Below, in pieces: positions 48,352 through 58,365 of a stretch of DNA of 64,000 nt (position 1 is its first letter; each line of letters opens with the position of its first letter). The notes beneath the pieces were generated by a model that saw only the letters and a program-made list of their open reading frames with translations, had not been told where the DNA came from and made no database searches. The position numbers were made by a program, and so were the translations under genes. This DNA comes from Gammaproteobacteria bacterium (GTDB lineage Bacteria > Pseudomonadota > Gammaproteobacteria > Enterobacterales > Psychrobiaceae). The DNA lies in NCBI GenBank assembly GCA_013214965.1, contig JABSRU010000014.1, positions 34,787 through 98,786 of the forward strand. The letters are read 5' to 3'.

Positions 48352-49335
48352 TTAATCTCTGACATTGACCACCACTCGACCACGTATTTTCCCCTCGAGT
48401 AGTTGTTCTGCCGCCGTGATAACTTGATCAAGTTTAATCTCAGAGGCAATCTTATCAAAGATGCTTTTATCCGATAATGCCGCTAGGCGCTGCCATGCTT
48501 CTCGGCGATCATTTAATGGTCGCATCACACTATCGATACCCACTAAAGTGATCCCTCGAAGAATAAACGGTGCAACAGATGCAGGAAAGTCCATGCCTTG
48601 CGCTAAACCACAGGCCGTAACTGTCCCGCCATATTTCATGCTGGCACAAATATTCGCTAAGGTATGACTGCCTACGGAATCTATAGCACCCGCCCAACGC
48701 TCTTTAACCATTGGTCGACCAGCATCGCTTAAACTTGAACTGTCGATGACATCATGAGCACCTAGACTTTTTAGGTAATCGCTTTGATCGGTTCGTCTTG
48801 TTGATGCGATAACGGTATAGCCAAGTTGCGCTAAAATGGCAATCGCAAAACTACCAACTCCGCCATTGGCCCCAGTGACGATAACTTCACCATGTTCGGG
48901 CTTGACCCCGTTATTTTCTAACGCCATGACAGATAGCATCGCCGTATAACCCGCAGTGCCAATAATCATCGCTTGGCGCGGTGATAAGCCTGATGGTAGC
49001 TCGATGAGCCACTCGCTTTTTAATTGCGCGGTTTGTGCTAAACCGCCACAGTGTTTTTCACCAATCCCAAAACCATTAAGCAATACAGTGTCACCAATGG
49101 CGAAGGTGTTACTTTGGCTTTGAGTGACTGTGCCCACTAAATCAATACCAGGAATCATCGGAAAAACTCTGACTACAGGAGCTTTGCCAGTAATGGCCAA
49201 TGCATCTTTGTAATTTAGGCTGCTGTATGAAACACTCACCGTCACATCGCCCTCGGGTAGAGTATCGTTTGAGATATCGGTTAAGTCAGTGTGATAACCT
49301 TGTTGATCTTTATTAATTAAAATACCTTTAAACAT
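48352..49335 (-). CDS. acuI: Acrylyl-CoA reductase AcuI (YhdH-type MDR)
   Basis: A 327-residue medium-chain oxidoreductase: SSLNYKDALAITGKAPVVRVFPMIPGIDLVGTV is the AcuI/YhdH signature, with NADPH loop VTGANGGVGSFAIAIL and YTVIASTRR. It reduces acryloyl-CoA to propionyl-CoA, which detoxifies acrylate from DMSP cleavage or 3-hydroxypropionate. It lies 44 bp after acuR, with an AcuR-type operator directly in front of its ribosome site. No DMSP lyase gene is in the window. Confidence 0.9.
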   Translation of the reverse strand: MFKGILINKDQQGYHTDLTDISNDTLPEGDVTVSVSYSSLNYKDALAITGKAPVVRVFPMIPGIDLVGTVTQSQSNTFAIGDTVLLNGFGIGEKHCGGLAQTAQLKSEWLIELPSGLSPRQAMIIGTAGYTAMLSVMALENNGVKPEHGEVIVTGANGGVGSFAIAILAQLGYTVIASTRRTDQSDYLKSLGAHDVIDSSSLSDAGRPMVKERWAGAIDSVGSHTLANICASMKYGGTVTACGLAQGMDFPASVAPFILRGITLVGIDSVMRPLNDRREAWQRLAALSDKSIFDKIASEIKLDQVITAAEQLLEGKIRGRVVVNVRD

Positions 49336-49350
49336 TTAACTCTCCTTTAT

Positions 49351-49363
49351 AGACCGATCGTCT
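49351..49363. promoter_or_regulatory. AcuR-type operator in front of acuI
   Basis: AGACCGATCGTCT, inverted arms AGAC/GTCT around CGATC, 15 bp upstream of the acuI start. The same core recurs upstream of acuR. Confidence 0.6.
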
Positions 49364-49379
49364 CTTAATGGCAAAAAAA

Positions 49380-50012
49380 TTATTTTGGTAATGTGTGTAT
49401 AAAATGATTGTGATAGCTTTCTAGTGGTTGCGCACTTTGGGTTAACTTAGCGCGAGTCACTGCACCTTCCCAACCAATCCAAAAAAGTTCAGCCAATAAA
49501 TCACAGTCAGCCTGTGGTGATAATTGACCTTGTTGTTGCGCTAGTTTTAGACAAGCTGATATTTGGGCTTGCCAATGATTGAAAATATTGATCAAAATTT
49601 GGCGATAACTTAAGGGTAATAAATCGATTTCTTGACCCAGATTACCCACTAAACAGCCGCGTTTAAACTGATGTCTAATCATTCCTACTTTGGCGTCTTC
49701 GACAAAATGGCTAATTCGGCACAACGGTGTAATCGAGTCATCTAATAAATAACGGTTTAATTTTTGATTGAAATATTGTTCATAGCTTGCAATGACTACG
49801 ATTCCAAAGGCTTCTTTACTAGCGAAGTAATGATAAAAAGATCCCTTAGGTACGCCAACGCGTTTTAATATTTGGTCAATGCCCGAACCTGTAAATCCGA
49901 ATTCAGTTAATTGCTCAAGTCCACTACGAATTAATTCGGCTTTGGTGTCTTGATTGTCACGATTCACTTTTGGTGGTCGACCACGGCGAGGTTTGTTCGG
50001 TATATTTATCAT
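49380..50012 (-). CDS. acuR: TetR-family repressor, AcuR-like
   Basis: A 210-residue TetR-type regulator: basic N-terminal arm RRGRPPK, helix-turn-helix TGSGIDQILKRVGVPKGSFYHYFASKEAF, and a C-terminal ligand domain with the AcuR/NemR-type FKRGCLVGNLGQEI motif. AcuR of Rhodobacter releases DNA on binding acrylate; the adjacency to acuI supports the same role. It is probably autoregulated by the operator at 50024-50036. Confidence 0.82.
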   Translation of the reverse strand: MINIPNKPRRGRPPKVNRDNQDTKAELIRSGLEQLTEFGFTGSGIDQILKRVGVPKGSFYHYFASKEAFGIVVIASYEQYFNQKLNRYLLDDSITPLCRISHFVEDAKVGMIRHQFKRGCLVGNLGQEIDLLPLSYRQILINIFNHWQAQISACLKLAQQQGQLSPQADCDLLAELFWIGWEGAVTRAKLTQSAQPLESYHNHFIHTLPK

Positions 50013-50023
50013 GAATTAATTAT

Positions 50024-50036
50024 AGACCGATCGTTT
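50024..50036. promoter_or_regulatory. AcuR-type operator in front of acuR
   Basis: AGACCGATCGTTT, with TATAGACCGATCGT shared with the acuI operator at 49349-49362. It lies 12 bp upstream of the acuR start codon. Confidence 0.6.
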
Positions 50037-50190
50037 AGCTAATTACAAAGGTAATTACCATCTATAAATTAAATCATTACGAACTACAAATTGAATGAAA
50101 AATTCAATTTAGACTAAATAAGAGATTGGCAGTGGAGGATTACACTGGCATTATGTTTTGCATAACTGTTTTAATTTATTGAGAGAACAC

Positions 50191-51492
50191 ATGGATTCCT
50201 TAACGCTTCAACCGATATCAGCTGTCAATGGTATCGTTAATTTACCGGGCTCAAAAAGTCTGTCTAATCGTGCCCTATTATTGGCCGCTTTAGCGCAGGG
50301 AACCACGACAATAAACAACTTGCTCGACAGTGATGACATACGCCATATGCTTGATGCGTTGAAAATATTAAATATAAAGTATCAATTATCCGATGATCGC
50401 ACTCAATGTATCGTTGAAGGCAATGGCGGCCCATTCAATTATACCGATGATTGTGAGATATATCTGGGCAATGCTGGTACCGCGATGCGACCATTGTGCG
50501 CTGCATTGTGTTTAGGGCAAGGCACATTCAGATTAACTGGTGAACCAAGAATGTCAGAGCGACCAATTGGTAGTTTAGTCGAAGCGCTCCAGAGCATGGG
50601 CGCAGATATTAGCTATCACGACTTCGATGGTTTTCCACCATTAACCATTAAAGGCACTGGACTAAGCGGCGGTAAGGTGACCATCGATGGCAGTGTCTCA
50701 AGCCAGTTTTTAACGGCATTTTTAATGGCTGCACCGTTAGCCAAAGATGATATTGAAATTGAGATTCTTGGTGAGTTGGTCTCGAAACCTTATATTGAAA
50801 TAACCTTGGATTTAATGAAAAAATTTGGCATTGAAGTACAACACGATAATTTGCAACATTTTTATATCAAGGGTCAACAGAATTATCAATCACCAGGCGA
50901 AGTGCACGTTGAAGGGGATGCTTCATCGGCTAGTTATTTTTTAGCCGCTGCGGCTATTAGAGGGGGCAAAGTAACAGTTACGGGCATCGGTAGTGATTCT
51001 GTTCAAGGGGATATTAAGTTTGCCGATGTGCTTGAAAAAATGGGTGCAAAAGTAACTTGGCAAGCTAATGCAATTACGGTTGAAGCGGGTGGTTTAACTG
51101 GTATTTCAATGGATATGAATCATATTCCTGATGCCGCCATGACAATTGCAACCACTGCGTTATTTGCAACTGGACCAACCACGATTAGTAATATTTACAA
51201 TTGGCGAGTCAAGGAAACAGATCGTTTAACCGCAATGGCAACAGAATTACGAAAAGTGGGTGCGATTGTTGACGAAGGTGAAGATTATATAACAATCACG
51301 CCACCCACTCGATTGCTTGCCGCCACAATTGATACCTACAATGATCATCGAATCGCGATGTGTTTTTCTTTGGTGGCCTTAAGTGATACGGCAGTCATTA
51401 TTAATGATCCTGGATGTACTTCAAAAACATTTCCGAGCTATTTCCAGTGCTTTAGTGCGATTAGCCAACCTGATTTAGGTCAAATTGGTTAA
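50191..51492 (+). CDS. aroA: EPSP synthase (3-phosphoshikimate 1-carboxyvinyltransferase)
   Basis: Sixth step of the shikimate pathway. The 433-residue enzyme has [18 protein letters not shown] (Lys for PEP/phosphate), [35 protein letters not shown] and [11 protein letters not shown] start at ATG 50191 behind GAGAG, not at the frame opening at 50158. It heads the aroA-cmk-rpsA block. Confidence 0.96.
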   Translation: MDSLTLQPISAVNGIVNLPGSKSLSNRALLLAALAQGTTTINNLLDSDDIRHMLDALKILNIKYQLSDDRTQCIVEGNGGPFNYTDDCEIYLGNAGTAMRPLCAALCLGQGTFRLTGEPRMSERPIGSLVEALQSMGADISYHDFDGFPPLTIKGTGLSGGKVTIDGSVSSQFLTAFLMAAPLAKDDIEIEILGELVSKPYIEITLDLMKKFGIEVQHDNLQHFYIKGQQNYQSPGEVHVEGDASSASYFLAAAAIRGGKVTVTGIGSDSVQGDIKFADVLEKMGAKVTWQANAITVEAGGLTGISMDMNHIPDAAMTIATTALFATGPTTISNIYNWRVKETDRLTAMATELRKVGAIVDEGEDYITITPPTRLLAATIDTYNDHRIAMCFSLVALSDTAVIINDPGCTSKTFPSYFQCFSAISQPDLGQIG

Positions 51493-51595
51493 GAATAAAA
51501 TATTATTTTAACCAAATGACAACATTGGCGATTGCAGTTAGTCGGTTCTCTTCATATAATATGCCGCGATTTTTAGTGATAAAAAAGGTATTGAA

Positions 51596-52291
51596 ATGAA
51601 GGCTAACAATTTGCCAATAATAACCATCGACGGCCCAAGTGGTGCTGGTAAAGGAACTATTGCACGGTTATTAGCAGATAAACTCGGATGGCAGTTACTC
51701 GATAGTGGTGCTATTTATCGCGTACTAGCCTTAGCCGCTCTTCACCATAATGTTGAACTTGATAATGAAGATGCTTTAACGCCGCTTGCTGGGCATTTAG
51801 ATGTTCGATTTACCAGTGATGATGCTAGCATTAAAGTGATTCTTGAAGGTGAGGACGTTTCTCGTGAAATCCGCTCTGAAAAAATTGGTAATGCTGCATC
51901 GAAAGTCGCTGCATTTCCGCGAGTTAGAGAAGCTTTACTAAGACGACAACGGGCGTTTCATACCGATCAGGGGCTGGTTGCTGATGGCCGTGATATGGGG
52001 ACAATTGTATTTCCCAATGCTCCGATCAAATTATTCTTAACTGCAAGCGCTGAAGAACGCGCACAACGTCGCTTCATTCAGTTGCAAGAAAAGGGCTTTG
52101 ATGCTAATATCCAGTCCCTTTTAAGTGAGATCAACGAGCGCGATGAGCGAGATCGCAACCGTAAGGTGGCGCCGCTTGTACCTGCAGATGATGCACTTAT
52201 GGTTGACTCAACTGGGATGTCAATTGATGAAGTGTTAGCTAAAGTAATTGATTACGCTGCTAATTCCTTTGATTTTGCACCGACTAGTTAG
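51596..52291 (+). CDS. cmk: Cytidylate kinase
   Basis: Phosphorylates CMP and dCMP. 231 residues with P-loop [52 protein letters not shown] and the lid region ERDERDRNR. It follows aroA, the usual gammaproteobacterial order. Confidence 0.96.
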   Translation: MKANNLPIITIDGPSGAGKGTIARLLADKLGWQLLDSGAIYRVLALAALHHNVELDNEDALTPLAGHLDVRFTSDDASIKVILEGEDVSREIRSEKIGNAASKVAAFPRVREALLRRQRAFHTDQGLVADGRDMGTIVFPNAPIKLFLTASAEERAQRRFIQLQEKGFDANIQSLLSEINERDERDRNRKVAPLVPADDALMVDSTGMSIDEVLAKVIDYAANSFDFAPTS

Positions 52292-52312
52292 TCGATAAAA
52301 AACATAAATCTG

Positions 52313-52332
52313 CTTACCCAAGGATGGGTAAG
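52313..52332 (+). other. Hairpin between cmk and rpsA
   Basis: CTTACCC, loop AAGGAT, GGGTAAG, 64 bp before the rpsA start. The T-run after it is poor. It could be a cmk terminator or part of the rpsA leader, which in E. coli is structured and used for autocontrol. Confidence 0.4.
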
Positions 52333-52395
52333 TCTTAATTAACAACCCCGTTGTCGCCGGATTGCGTCGATGGATTGAAAATGTGAATTTAAAAC

Positions 52396-54066
52396 ATGAC
52401 TGAATCTTTTGCTCAACTATTCGAAGAGTCTCTATTACAACTAGAAACTCGCCCTGGCTCTATTGTTAAAGGTACGGTTATTCGTATCGAACGCGGTACA
52501 GTACTTGTAGATGCAGGTTTAAAATCAGAAAGCCCAATCCCAGCTGAACAGTTCAAAAACGCTTTAGGCGAATTAGAAGTATCTGTTGGCGATATCGTTG
52601 ACGTAGCTATCGATGCTATTGAAGATGGTTTCGGCGAAACTCAACTTTCTCGTGAAAAAGCTAAGCGTCATGAGTCTTGGGGTGTTCTTGAGAAGGCTTT
52701 CGAAGAGCAAGAAACTATCGTTGGTGTTATCAACGGTAAAGTTAAAGGCGGTTTCACTGTTGAAGTTAACACAATCCGTGCTTTCCTACCTGGTTCATTA
52801 GTAGATGTACGTCCAGTACGTGATACTTCTCACCTTGAAGGTAAAGAATTAGAATTTAAAGTTATCAAGCTTGATCAGAAGCGTAACAACGTTGTTGTTT
52901 CTCGTCGCGCAGTTATCGAAACTGAAAACAGTGCTGAACGTGAAGAATTACTTGCTAGCTTACAAGAAGGTCTTGAAGTTAAAGGTATCGTTAAGAACCT
53001 TACTGACTACGGCGCGTTCGTTGATCTTGGTGGTATTGATGGTCTTCTACACATTACTGATATGGCTTGGAAACGCGTTAAGCACCCTAGCGAAATCGTT
53101 AATGTTGGCGATGAAATTAACGTTCGTGTACTTAAGTACGATCGTGAAAAGACTCGTGTTTCTCTTGGCCTTAAGCAAATGGGTGAAGATCCATGGGTTT
53201 CAATCGCCGGTCGTTTCCCAGAAGGCACTAAGCTTACTGGTCGCGTAACGAACCTTACTGACTACGGTTGTTTCGTTGAGATCCAAGAAGGCGTTGAAGG
53301 TCTAGTACACGTTTCTGAAATGGATTGGACTAACAAGAACATCCATCCTTCTAAAGTTGTTAGCTTAGATGACACTGTAGAAGTTATGGTTCTTGACATC
53401 GACGAAGAACGTCGTCGTATCTCTCTAGGTCTTAAGCAATGTATCGCTAACCCTTGGTCAGAGTTCTCTTCTAAGTTCGCTAAAGGCGATCGCGTTTCTG
53501 GTAAGATCAAATCAATCACTGATTTCGGTGTATTCATTGGTCTTGACGGCGGCATCGACGGTCTTGTTCACTTGTCTGATATTTCTTGGAATGTTTCTGG
53601 TGAAGATGCAGTTCGTGAATTCTCTAAAGGTGACGAAATCGAAGCTGTTGTTCTTGCAGTTGACGCAGAACGTGAACGTATTAGCTTAGGTATCAAGCAA
53701 TCAGAAGACGATCCATTCAATAACTACCTAGCAGATAACAAAAAAGGTGCTATTGTTAATGGTAAGGTAATTGCGGTTGACGCTAAAGGCGCTACAGTTG
53801 AACTAGCTGAAGGCGTTGAAGGTTATATCCGTGTTGCTGATATTTCACGTGATCGTGTTGAAGATGCTTCTACAGAACTTAAAGAAGGTCAAGCCGTTGA
53901 AGCTAAGTTCGTCGGTGTAGATCGTAAGAACCGTGTTGTTAGCTTATCAATTCGTGCGAAGGATGAAGCTGAAGAGAAATCTGCAGTTGATACCCTAAAT
54001 AAAGCCGATGAGAGCTTCTCTTCTAATGCGATGGCTGAAGCGTTCAAAAACGCTAACCGTGACTAA
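52396..54066 (+). CDS. rpsA: 30S ribosomal protein S1
   Basis: A 556-residue translation-initiation RNA binder with six S1 (OB) motifs; the last four show the clear [20 protein letters not shown] pattern, repeated with small changes. The first two bind the ribosome. Codon use is strongly biased (CGT, GGT, GTT, ACT), as expected for a highly expressed gene and unlike the rest of the window. Confidence 0.98.
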   Translation: MTESFAQLFEESLLQLETRPGSIVKGTVIRIERGTVLVDAGLKSESPIPAEQFKNALGELEVSVGDIVDVAIDAIEDGFGETQLSREKAKRHESWGVLEKAFEEQETIVGVINGKVKGGFTVEVNTIRAFLPGSLVDVRPVRDTSHLEGKELEFKVIKLDQKRNNVVVSRRAVIETENSAEREELLASLQEGLEVKGIVKNLTDYGAFVDLGGIDGLLHITDMAWKRVKHPSEIVNVGDEINVRVLKYDREKTRVSLGLKQMGEDPWVSIAGRFPEGTKLTGRVTNLTDYGCFVEIQEGVEGLVHVSEMDWTNKNIHPSKVVSLDDTVEVMVLDIDEERRRISLGLKQCIANPWSEFSSKFAKGDRVSGKIKSITDFGVFIGLDGGIDGLVHLSDISWNVSGEDAVREFSKGDEIEAVVLAVDAERERISLGIKQSEDDPFNNYLADNKKGAIVNGKVIAVDAKGATVELAEGVEGYIRVADISRDRVEDASTELKEGQAVEAKFVGVDRKNRVVSLSIRAKDEAEEKSAVDTLNKADESFSSNAMAEAFKNANRD

Positions 54067-54148
54067 TACGTAAAGTAATTGTTGCGAAGATAAGCGTTTT
54101 AGCATAACTTCGCAACAGACATCATGGTAACAGCGATAAGGAAGGTTT

Positions 54149-54439
54149 ATGACTAAGTCGGAATTAATCGAAAGATTAGCACTGAAACAACTACACAAGT
54201 CGGCAAAAGATATAGAATTAGCCGTCAAAGAAATGCTGGATTTGATGGCGGATACGCTATCTGAAGGCGATCGAATTGAAATTCGTGGCTTTGGCAGTTT
54301 TTCTCTGCATTATCGGGCACCTCGTGTTGGTCGCAATCCAAAATCAGGCGAAACAGTGGAATTAGGATCGAAGTATGTTCCTCACTTTAAGCCAGGTAAA
54401 GAATTGCGTGAACGAGTCAACGCCAGTCTTAATGCATAA
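54149..54439 (+). CDS. ihfB: Integration host factor subunit beta
   Basis: A 96-residue DNA-bending protein: [36 protein letters not shown] (beta arm with intercalating Pro) and [15 protein letters not shown]. It follows rpsA as usual. A terminator follows. Confidence 0.97.
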   Translation: MTKSELIERLALKQLHKSAKDIELAVKEMLDLMADTLSEGDRIEIRGFGSFSLHYRAPRVGRNPKSGETVELGSKYVPHFKPGKELRERVNASLNA

Positions 54440-54470
54440 ATCCTACTTAGGTTTTGTGTAACGTCGTACA

Positions 54471-54497
54471 AAAACAGCCGCAAGGCTGTTTTTTTTT
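54471..54497 (+). terminator. Terminator after ihfB
   Basis: AAACAGCC, loop GCAA, GGCTGTTT and a long T-run. Confidence 0.9.
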
Positions 54498-54585
54498 GTT
54501 AATTTTTTGATCCTCGCTATTAATGACTAGCGATTGTGGTTATTTTCTTAGATAATGTCTTCATGGAAAAATTTAAGGAAAGCAT

Positions 54586-54876
54586 ATGAAAACAATAGTA
54601 ATGATTTTATTAGTTCTGATATTTTTTGTGGCAGCAATGGTTTTTAGTGCCAGTAATACCGGAATGGTATCGATAAACTATTTAATTGCGCAAAGTGATT
54701 TTAATATCAGTGCCGTGATTGGTGTGTCATTTATTAGTGGTTTTTTAATTTGTTGGTGTATTTTTTACTCGTTGTATATAGGCTTAAAACTTAAATTAAG
54801 AGTGATGACTAAAAAATTAGTGCAGTCCGATAAAAATAACGAGAAACTAAAGGTTAAACAACTCACCAATGCTTGA
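54586..54876 (+). CDS. lapA: Lipopolysaccharide assembly protein A
   Basis: A 96-residue inner-membrane protein with two transmembrane helices (about 3-22 and 42-64) joined by the SNTGMVSINYLIAQSDFN segment, with a basic coiled tail. LapA and LapB regulate LPS synthesis through FtsH-mediated LpxC degradation. Its end overlaps lapB by 8 bp. Confidence 0.9.
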   Translation: MKTIVMILLVLIFFVAAMVFSASNTGMVSINYLIAQSDFNISAVIGVSFISGFLICWCIFYSLYIGLKLKLRVMTKKLVQSDKNNEKLKVKQLTNA

Positions 54877-56035
54877 ACTGCTGTTTCTTTTGCTACCTGT
54901 TGCTGCTGCCTACGGTTGGTACATGGGTCGCAGGAGTGCAGGACACCAGCATCAACGTGATGTTAGCCACTATTCTCAAAGCTATTCGGCAGGTTTAAAT
55001 TACTTGTTGTCTGATCAGCCAGATAAAGCAGTTGATCAGTTTATCGCTTTAGTTGAAGTAGACAATGAAACCGTCGAAACACATCTCGCCTTAGGGCGTT
55101 TGTTTAGACAGCGAGGCGAGATTGATCGCTCGATTAGGATCCATCAAAATTTATTAGCTCGTCCGTCACTTACCCCTGAACATCACGAAACAGCCTTATT
55201 TGAATTAGGTCATGATTATTTACAAGCCGGATTGATAGACCGCTCATTAACGATTTTTTCTGATTTAGAAAATAGTGAAATATACGCTGATAAAGCATTA
55301 ACCCACCTGTTAAGCATTTACCAATCCACCAAAGAGTGGCGACTAGCCATTATCATTGCTAAGAAATTATTGGCCAGAGGCCATACTAAAATTAAAGTTG
55401 AGTTATCACATTTTTATTGTGAATTAGCACAATCTTGCAGTGACTCAAAACTGACCGATCGTTTTAATTATTTAAAGCAAGCATTAGCCGTTGATAACAA
55501 CTGTGTGCGAGCTCGTATTGAGATGGCACAATATTATTTAGATCATCATCGATTAACCGATTGTCAATTACTTGTCGATCAACAGTTGAGCCATGACATT
55601 GATTTTTTCAGAGAGATCTTACCGATTTTTGTCGAATGCTATCTCCAACGGGATCAGAAAGAGAGTTTAATCCTTAAATTAGATGATGCTCTAGAAAAAG
55701 GTGCTGGAGTAGCGACATTATTAGCAAAAATTGAGATAATGCGCCCGCAGTTATCGCAGATCCAAGTTGAACAACAAATTACAGAACACCTGGTTAAAGC
55801 GCCCAGTATTAAAGGCTTTTATGAGTTGATGAAATATCAACTTAGCGACGCTGAAGAAGGGCGAGCTAAGGATAGTTTAAAACACTTAAACGTCTTGGTC
55901 GCCGAACAGTTAAAAGTGAAATCTGTTTATCGTTGTCACAGTTGCGGATTTTCAGCAAAAAAAATTCATTGGCATTGTCCGTCTTGTTTGTCATGGGGCA
56001 CATTAAAACCTATTCGCGGTATTGACGGTGATTAA
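54869..56035 (+). CDS. lapB: Lipopolysaccharide assembly protein B
   Basis: A 388-residue protein: N-terminal membrane helix (2-18), nine or so TPRs, and a C-terminal rubredoxin-type metal site with paired Cys (YRCHSCGFSAKKIHWHCPSC). It presents LpxC to FtsH. The length agrees with E. coli YciM/LapB. Confidence 0.95.
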   Translation: MLELLFLLLPVAAAYGWYMGRRSAGHQHQRDVSHYSQSYSAGLNYLLSDQPDKAVDQFIALVEVDNETVETHLALGRLFRQRGEIDRSIRIHQNLLARPSLTPEHHETALFELGHDYLQAGLIDRSLTIFSDLENSEIYADKALTHLLSIYQSTKEWRLAIIIAKKLLARGHTKIKVELSHFYCELAQSCSDSKLTDRFNYLKQALAVDNNCVRARIEMAQYYLDHHRLTDCQLLVDQQLSHDIDFFREILPIFVECYLQRDQKESLILKLDDALEKGAGVATLLAKIEIMRPQLSQIQVEQQITEHLVKAPSIKGFYELMKYQLSDAEEGRAKDSLKHLNVLVAEQLKVKSVYRCHSCGFSAKKIHWHCPSCLSWGTLKPIRGIDGD

Positions 56036-56071
56036 CCCATTTACAACGTTATAAATATATTAAGGAAACAC

Positions 56072-56776
56072 ATGAGTAACCAATCAAAAGTTGTGGTCGC
56101 ATTAGATTTTGATAATCAACAGAGTGCGTTAGATTTTGTCGCAACTATTGCTCCAAACAGCTGCCGTTTAAAAATTGGTAAAGAAATGTTTACTTATTTT
56201 GGCCCGGAGTTTGTTCGAAAATTGGTTGGCATGGGATTTGATGTTTTTCTTGATTTGAAATTCCACGACATTCCTAATACGGTTGCTAAGGCCGTAACCG
56301 CAGCCGCTGAGTTAGGGGTGTGGATGGTTAATGTCCATGCAACGGGTGGTGCCAATATGATGAAAGCCGCTAGCGCTGCATTAACACCTTATGGTGATAA
56401 AGCGCCGTTGCTGATTGCAGTAACCGTTTTAACTAGCATGGAAGAGACAGAGTTACCCCTTATTGGGGTTGAAAGCTCATTAGAAGAACATGTGATCAAG
56501 CTAGCCTCTTTAGCGAAAGACTGTGGCTTAGATGGCGTGGTGTGCTCAGCTCAAGAAGCGACTAAGTTAAAATCGATCCTCGGTCAAAAATTTAAACTAG
56601 TCACTCCAGGTATTAGACCTGCTGGCAGTGCCGTTGGCGATCAAAAGCGTATCATGACCCCAGAAGAGGCAGTTGCAGCAGGCAGTGACTATTTGGTGAT
56701 CGGACGCCCAATCACCAAATCAACGAGCCCATCAACTGTATTAACTGAGATTAATGACTTACTACTGACTCAATAA
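56072..56776 (+). CDS. pyrF: Orotidine 5'-phosphate decarboxylase
   Basis: Last step of UMP synthesis. 234 residues with VVALDFDNQ, the catalytic [14 protein letters not shown] (Lys/Asp), and [18 protein letters not shown] for phosphate binding. It follows lapB, as in many gammaproteobacteria, and marks the end of the conserved chromosomal block. Confidence 0.97.
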   Translation: MSNQSKVVVALDFDNQQSALDFVATIAPNSCRLKIGKEMFTYFGPEFVRKLVGMGFDVFLDLKFHDIPNTVAKAVTAAAELGVWMVNVHATGGANMMKAASAALTPYGDKAPLLIAVTVLTSMEETELPLIGVESSLEEHVIKLASLAKDCGLDGVVCSAQEATKLKSILGQKFKLVTPGIRPAGSAVGDQKRIMTPEEAVAAGSDYLVIGRPITKSTSPSTVLTEINDLLLTQ

Positions 56777-57288
56777 GGTTAATATTTAGCAATAATAAAG
56801 TTTGCTCGGTAGTTATCATGAACGATGCTACCAACAAATTAGTAAGTCGCTATCGCGCAAAGCGACTTCGACACTAAAACTGAGTTTGCTCCGTTATGAA
56901 TTTTTGAGATACATTTTCTTATACAGTAAAGGTCATGAAAGTGCGCACAGCGGACATTGGAGAATATTACCGCTTACGTCTGCTCTCGACCAAAAACGGT
57001 CACTGACGAGTTCATTTATTAAAGTCAATTTTTGCAAAAAACACCGTTAGAATTTTGTTTTCAAGCGACTATTACTTCATTTTTATGAATCTTTAAATAA
57101 GCAGTCAAAAGAATGGGCCAAGTTGGAAGCAAAGTTATTCCATTTGGGCACCTCCAGCCTCGAACAGTGACAGCTCTATAAATGGTAAGTTTATCAGAAA
57201 CTCGGATCATGATGTTATGTGAGTGGTGGTATGTTTTAAGCGTTCGTCTAACGTATAAAAATACTCAATCAATTATATAAGTGATTAA
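56777..57288. other. 512-bp intergenic region with an IS-end remnant
   Basis: There is no convincing gene. It holds a hairpin AAGTCGCT/AGCGACTT (56844-56868) and TGAATTTTTGAGATAC (56897-56912). Together these match, over ~70 bp and with a hairpin at the same relative place, the sequence upstream of the IS110-type recombinase (63143-63211). An 82-codon frame at 56802 crosses the repeat and has no homology I know. Confidence 0.5.
56844..56917. repeat. Remnant matching the IS110 left-end region
   Basis: By-eye alignment with 63143-63211: an ATCGC-rich hairpin, ~40 variable bp, then the shared 16-base TGAATTTTTGAGATAC. The most likely origin is a lost IS110-type element; a shared target sequence is the alternative. 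Confidence 0.45.
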
Positions 57289-57795
57289 TTACCCTATTGA
57301 AATTAATAATTTTCTAAGCAATTCTGAAAGTGCTAAACTTTCAGTTTCGTTGAATATACTGACAGACAAATTAGCCTCGTCAAACCTTATTTTTATCGCT
57401 TTATCAATGACGCTTATGCCCTTTGGGGTTAAGCCTGCCAGCTTGATGCGGGCATCTTTATTATCCGATGCTCGATAGATCAATTCTAGCTTCGTTAGCC
57501 TATCGAGCAATGCTGTCATCGCACCCGACGTCAACAAAACTGAATCCATTATTTGCTTTGGTGCTAATTGATATGGTTTTCCTGAACGTCTTATCGTTGC
57601 CAATACATCTAAGTCTGTATAATGGATACCACTTTCTTTTAATACTGAGCTTGCTCTTTTTTCAAGCACCTTGCCCAGTTTTATGATCCGCCCAACAACT
57701 TGCATAGCATCAACATCAAGCTCTGGTCGTTCTTGTTTCCATTCAGTTACAAGCTGGTCAACCGTGTCGAATTCTTGTTTCAAAATAATATCCAA
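57289..57795 (-). CDS. MarR-family transcriptional regulator
   Basis: A 168-residue winged-helix regulator: HYTDLDVLATIRRSGKPYQLAPKQIMDSVLLTSGAMTALLDRLTKLELIYR (recognition helix) then the wing SDNKDARIKLAGLTPKG. The start is TTG with no clear ribosome site, so the N-terminus is uncertain by a few residues. A perfect palindrome upstream (57853-57872) is a likely operator for it. Its divergent neighbour (broken ridA/dehydratase) may be its target. Confidence 0.85.
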   Translation of the reverse strand: MDIILKQEFDTVDQLVTEWKQERPELDVDAMQVVGRIIKLGKVLEKRASSVLKESGIHYTDLDVLATIRRSGKPYQLAPKQIMDSVLLTSGAMTALLDRLTKLELIYRASDNKDARIKLAGLTPKGISVIDKAIKIRFDEANLSVSIFNETESLALSELLRKLLISIG

Positions 57796-57852
57796 ATCAA
57801 ACTGTTGGCAATATTATAGAATAATACCTTCATATAAAGATATACTTTGTAC

Positions 57853-57872
57853 TTATCTTTATGTAAAGATAA
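57853..57872. promoter_or_regulatory. Perfect 20-bp palindrome, likely MarR operator
   Basis: TTATCTTTATGTAAAGATAA, with 9-base arms around TG, 58 bp upstream of the regulator's start. A related half site (TATAAAGATAT) lies close by at about 57834-57844. Confidence 0.6.
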
Positions 57873-58015
57873 CTAACTTACGCTATCAATCATTTCAATA
57901 AAAGTATCGTAGCGAAAAGTAGAACGAGTCACAAAGGTTATTCACATGCGGCTATAACTGACTAATTTAACAGTACCGAACTTGTAACACCCAATATTTG
58001 TATCAACAGGAGCGT

Positions 58016-58365
58016 ATGAAAATCATTGGGCACTCCTAAGTGTCTGTTATAAGTGGACATTATTCACAGTGTGTAGAGCGCGATAGTATTTTATACCTAT
58101 CAGGACAGCTTCCTATCGATCCGGTAACTCACTACCATTGAAGCCCAAACCGACTTGGTACTGCTCAATGTAGAAAGAATATTAACAGCGGCACAAAGTG
58201 TTACAAGTGTGTGTATATATTCCTAACATCAAATTGTGGGATGAAGTAAATGAATGATACCGCACATTTTTTGAGAATGACAAACCTGCAATATGCATTA
58301 TTCCGACACGTGAATTACATTTTGGATGTCTTATAGAAATTGAAGTAAAGGCTTTTATATCATGA
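58016..58365 (+). pseudogene. Broken RidA (reactive imine deaminase)
   Basis: ATG at 58016 behind CAGGAG. The frame meets TAA at 58037, then reads on SGHYSQCVERDSILYLSGQLPIDPVT, a clear RidA block. A frameshift follows near 58115-58140, then AQTDLVLLNVERILTAAQSV, an in-frame TGA after VNE, and RTFFENDKPAICIIPTREL ... LIEIEVKAF. RidA removes reactive enamines made by PLP dehydratases. Its end would overlap the next gene by ATGA, so the two were once translationally coupled. Confidence 0.82.

Noticed and set aside
56802..57050. 82-codon frame after pyrF
   Set aside because: No ribosome site, no known family, and it runs across the IS-end-like repeat.
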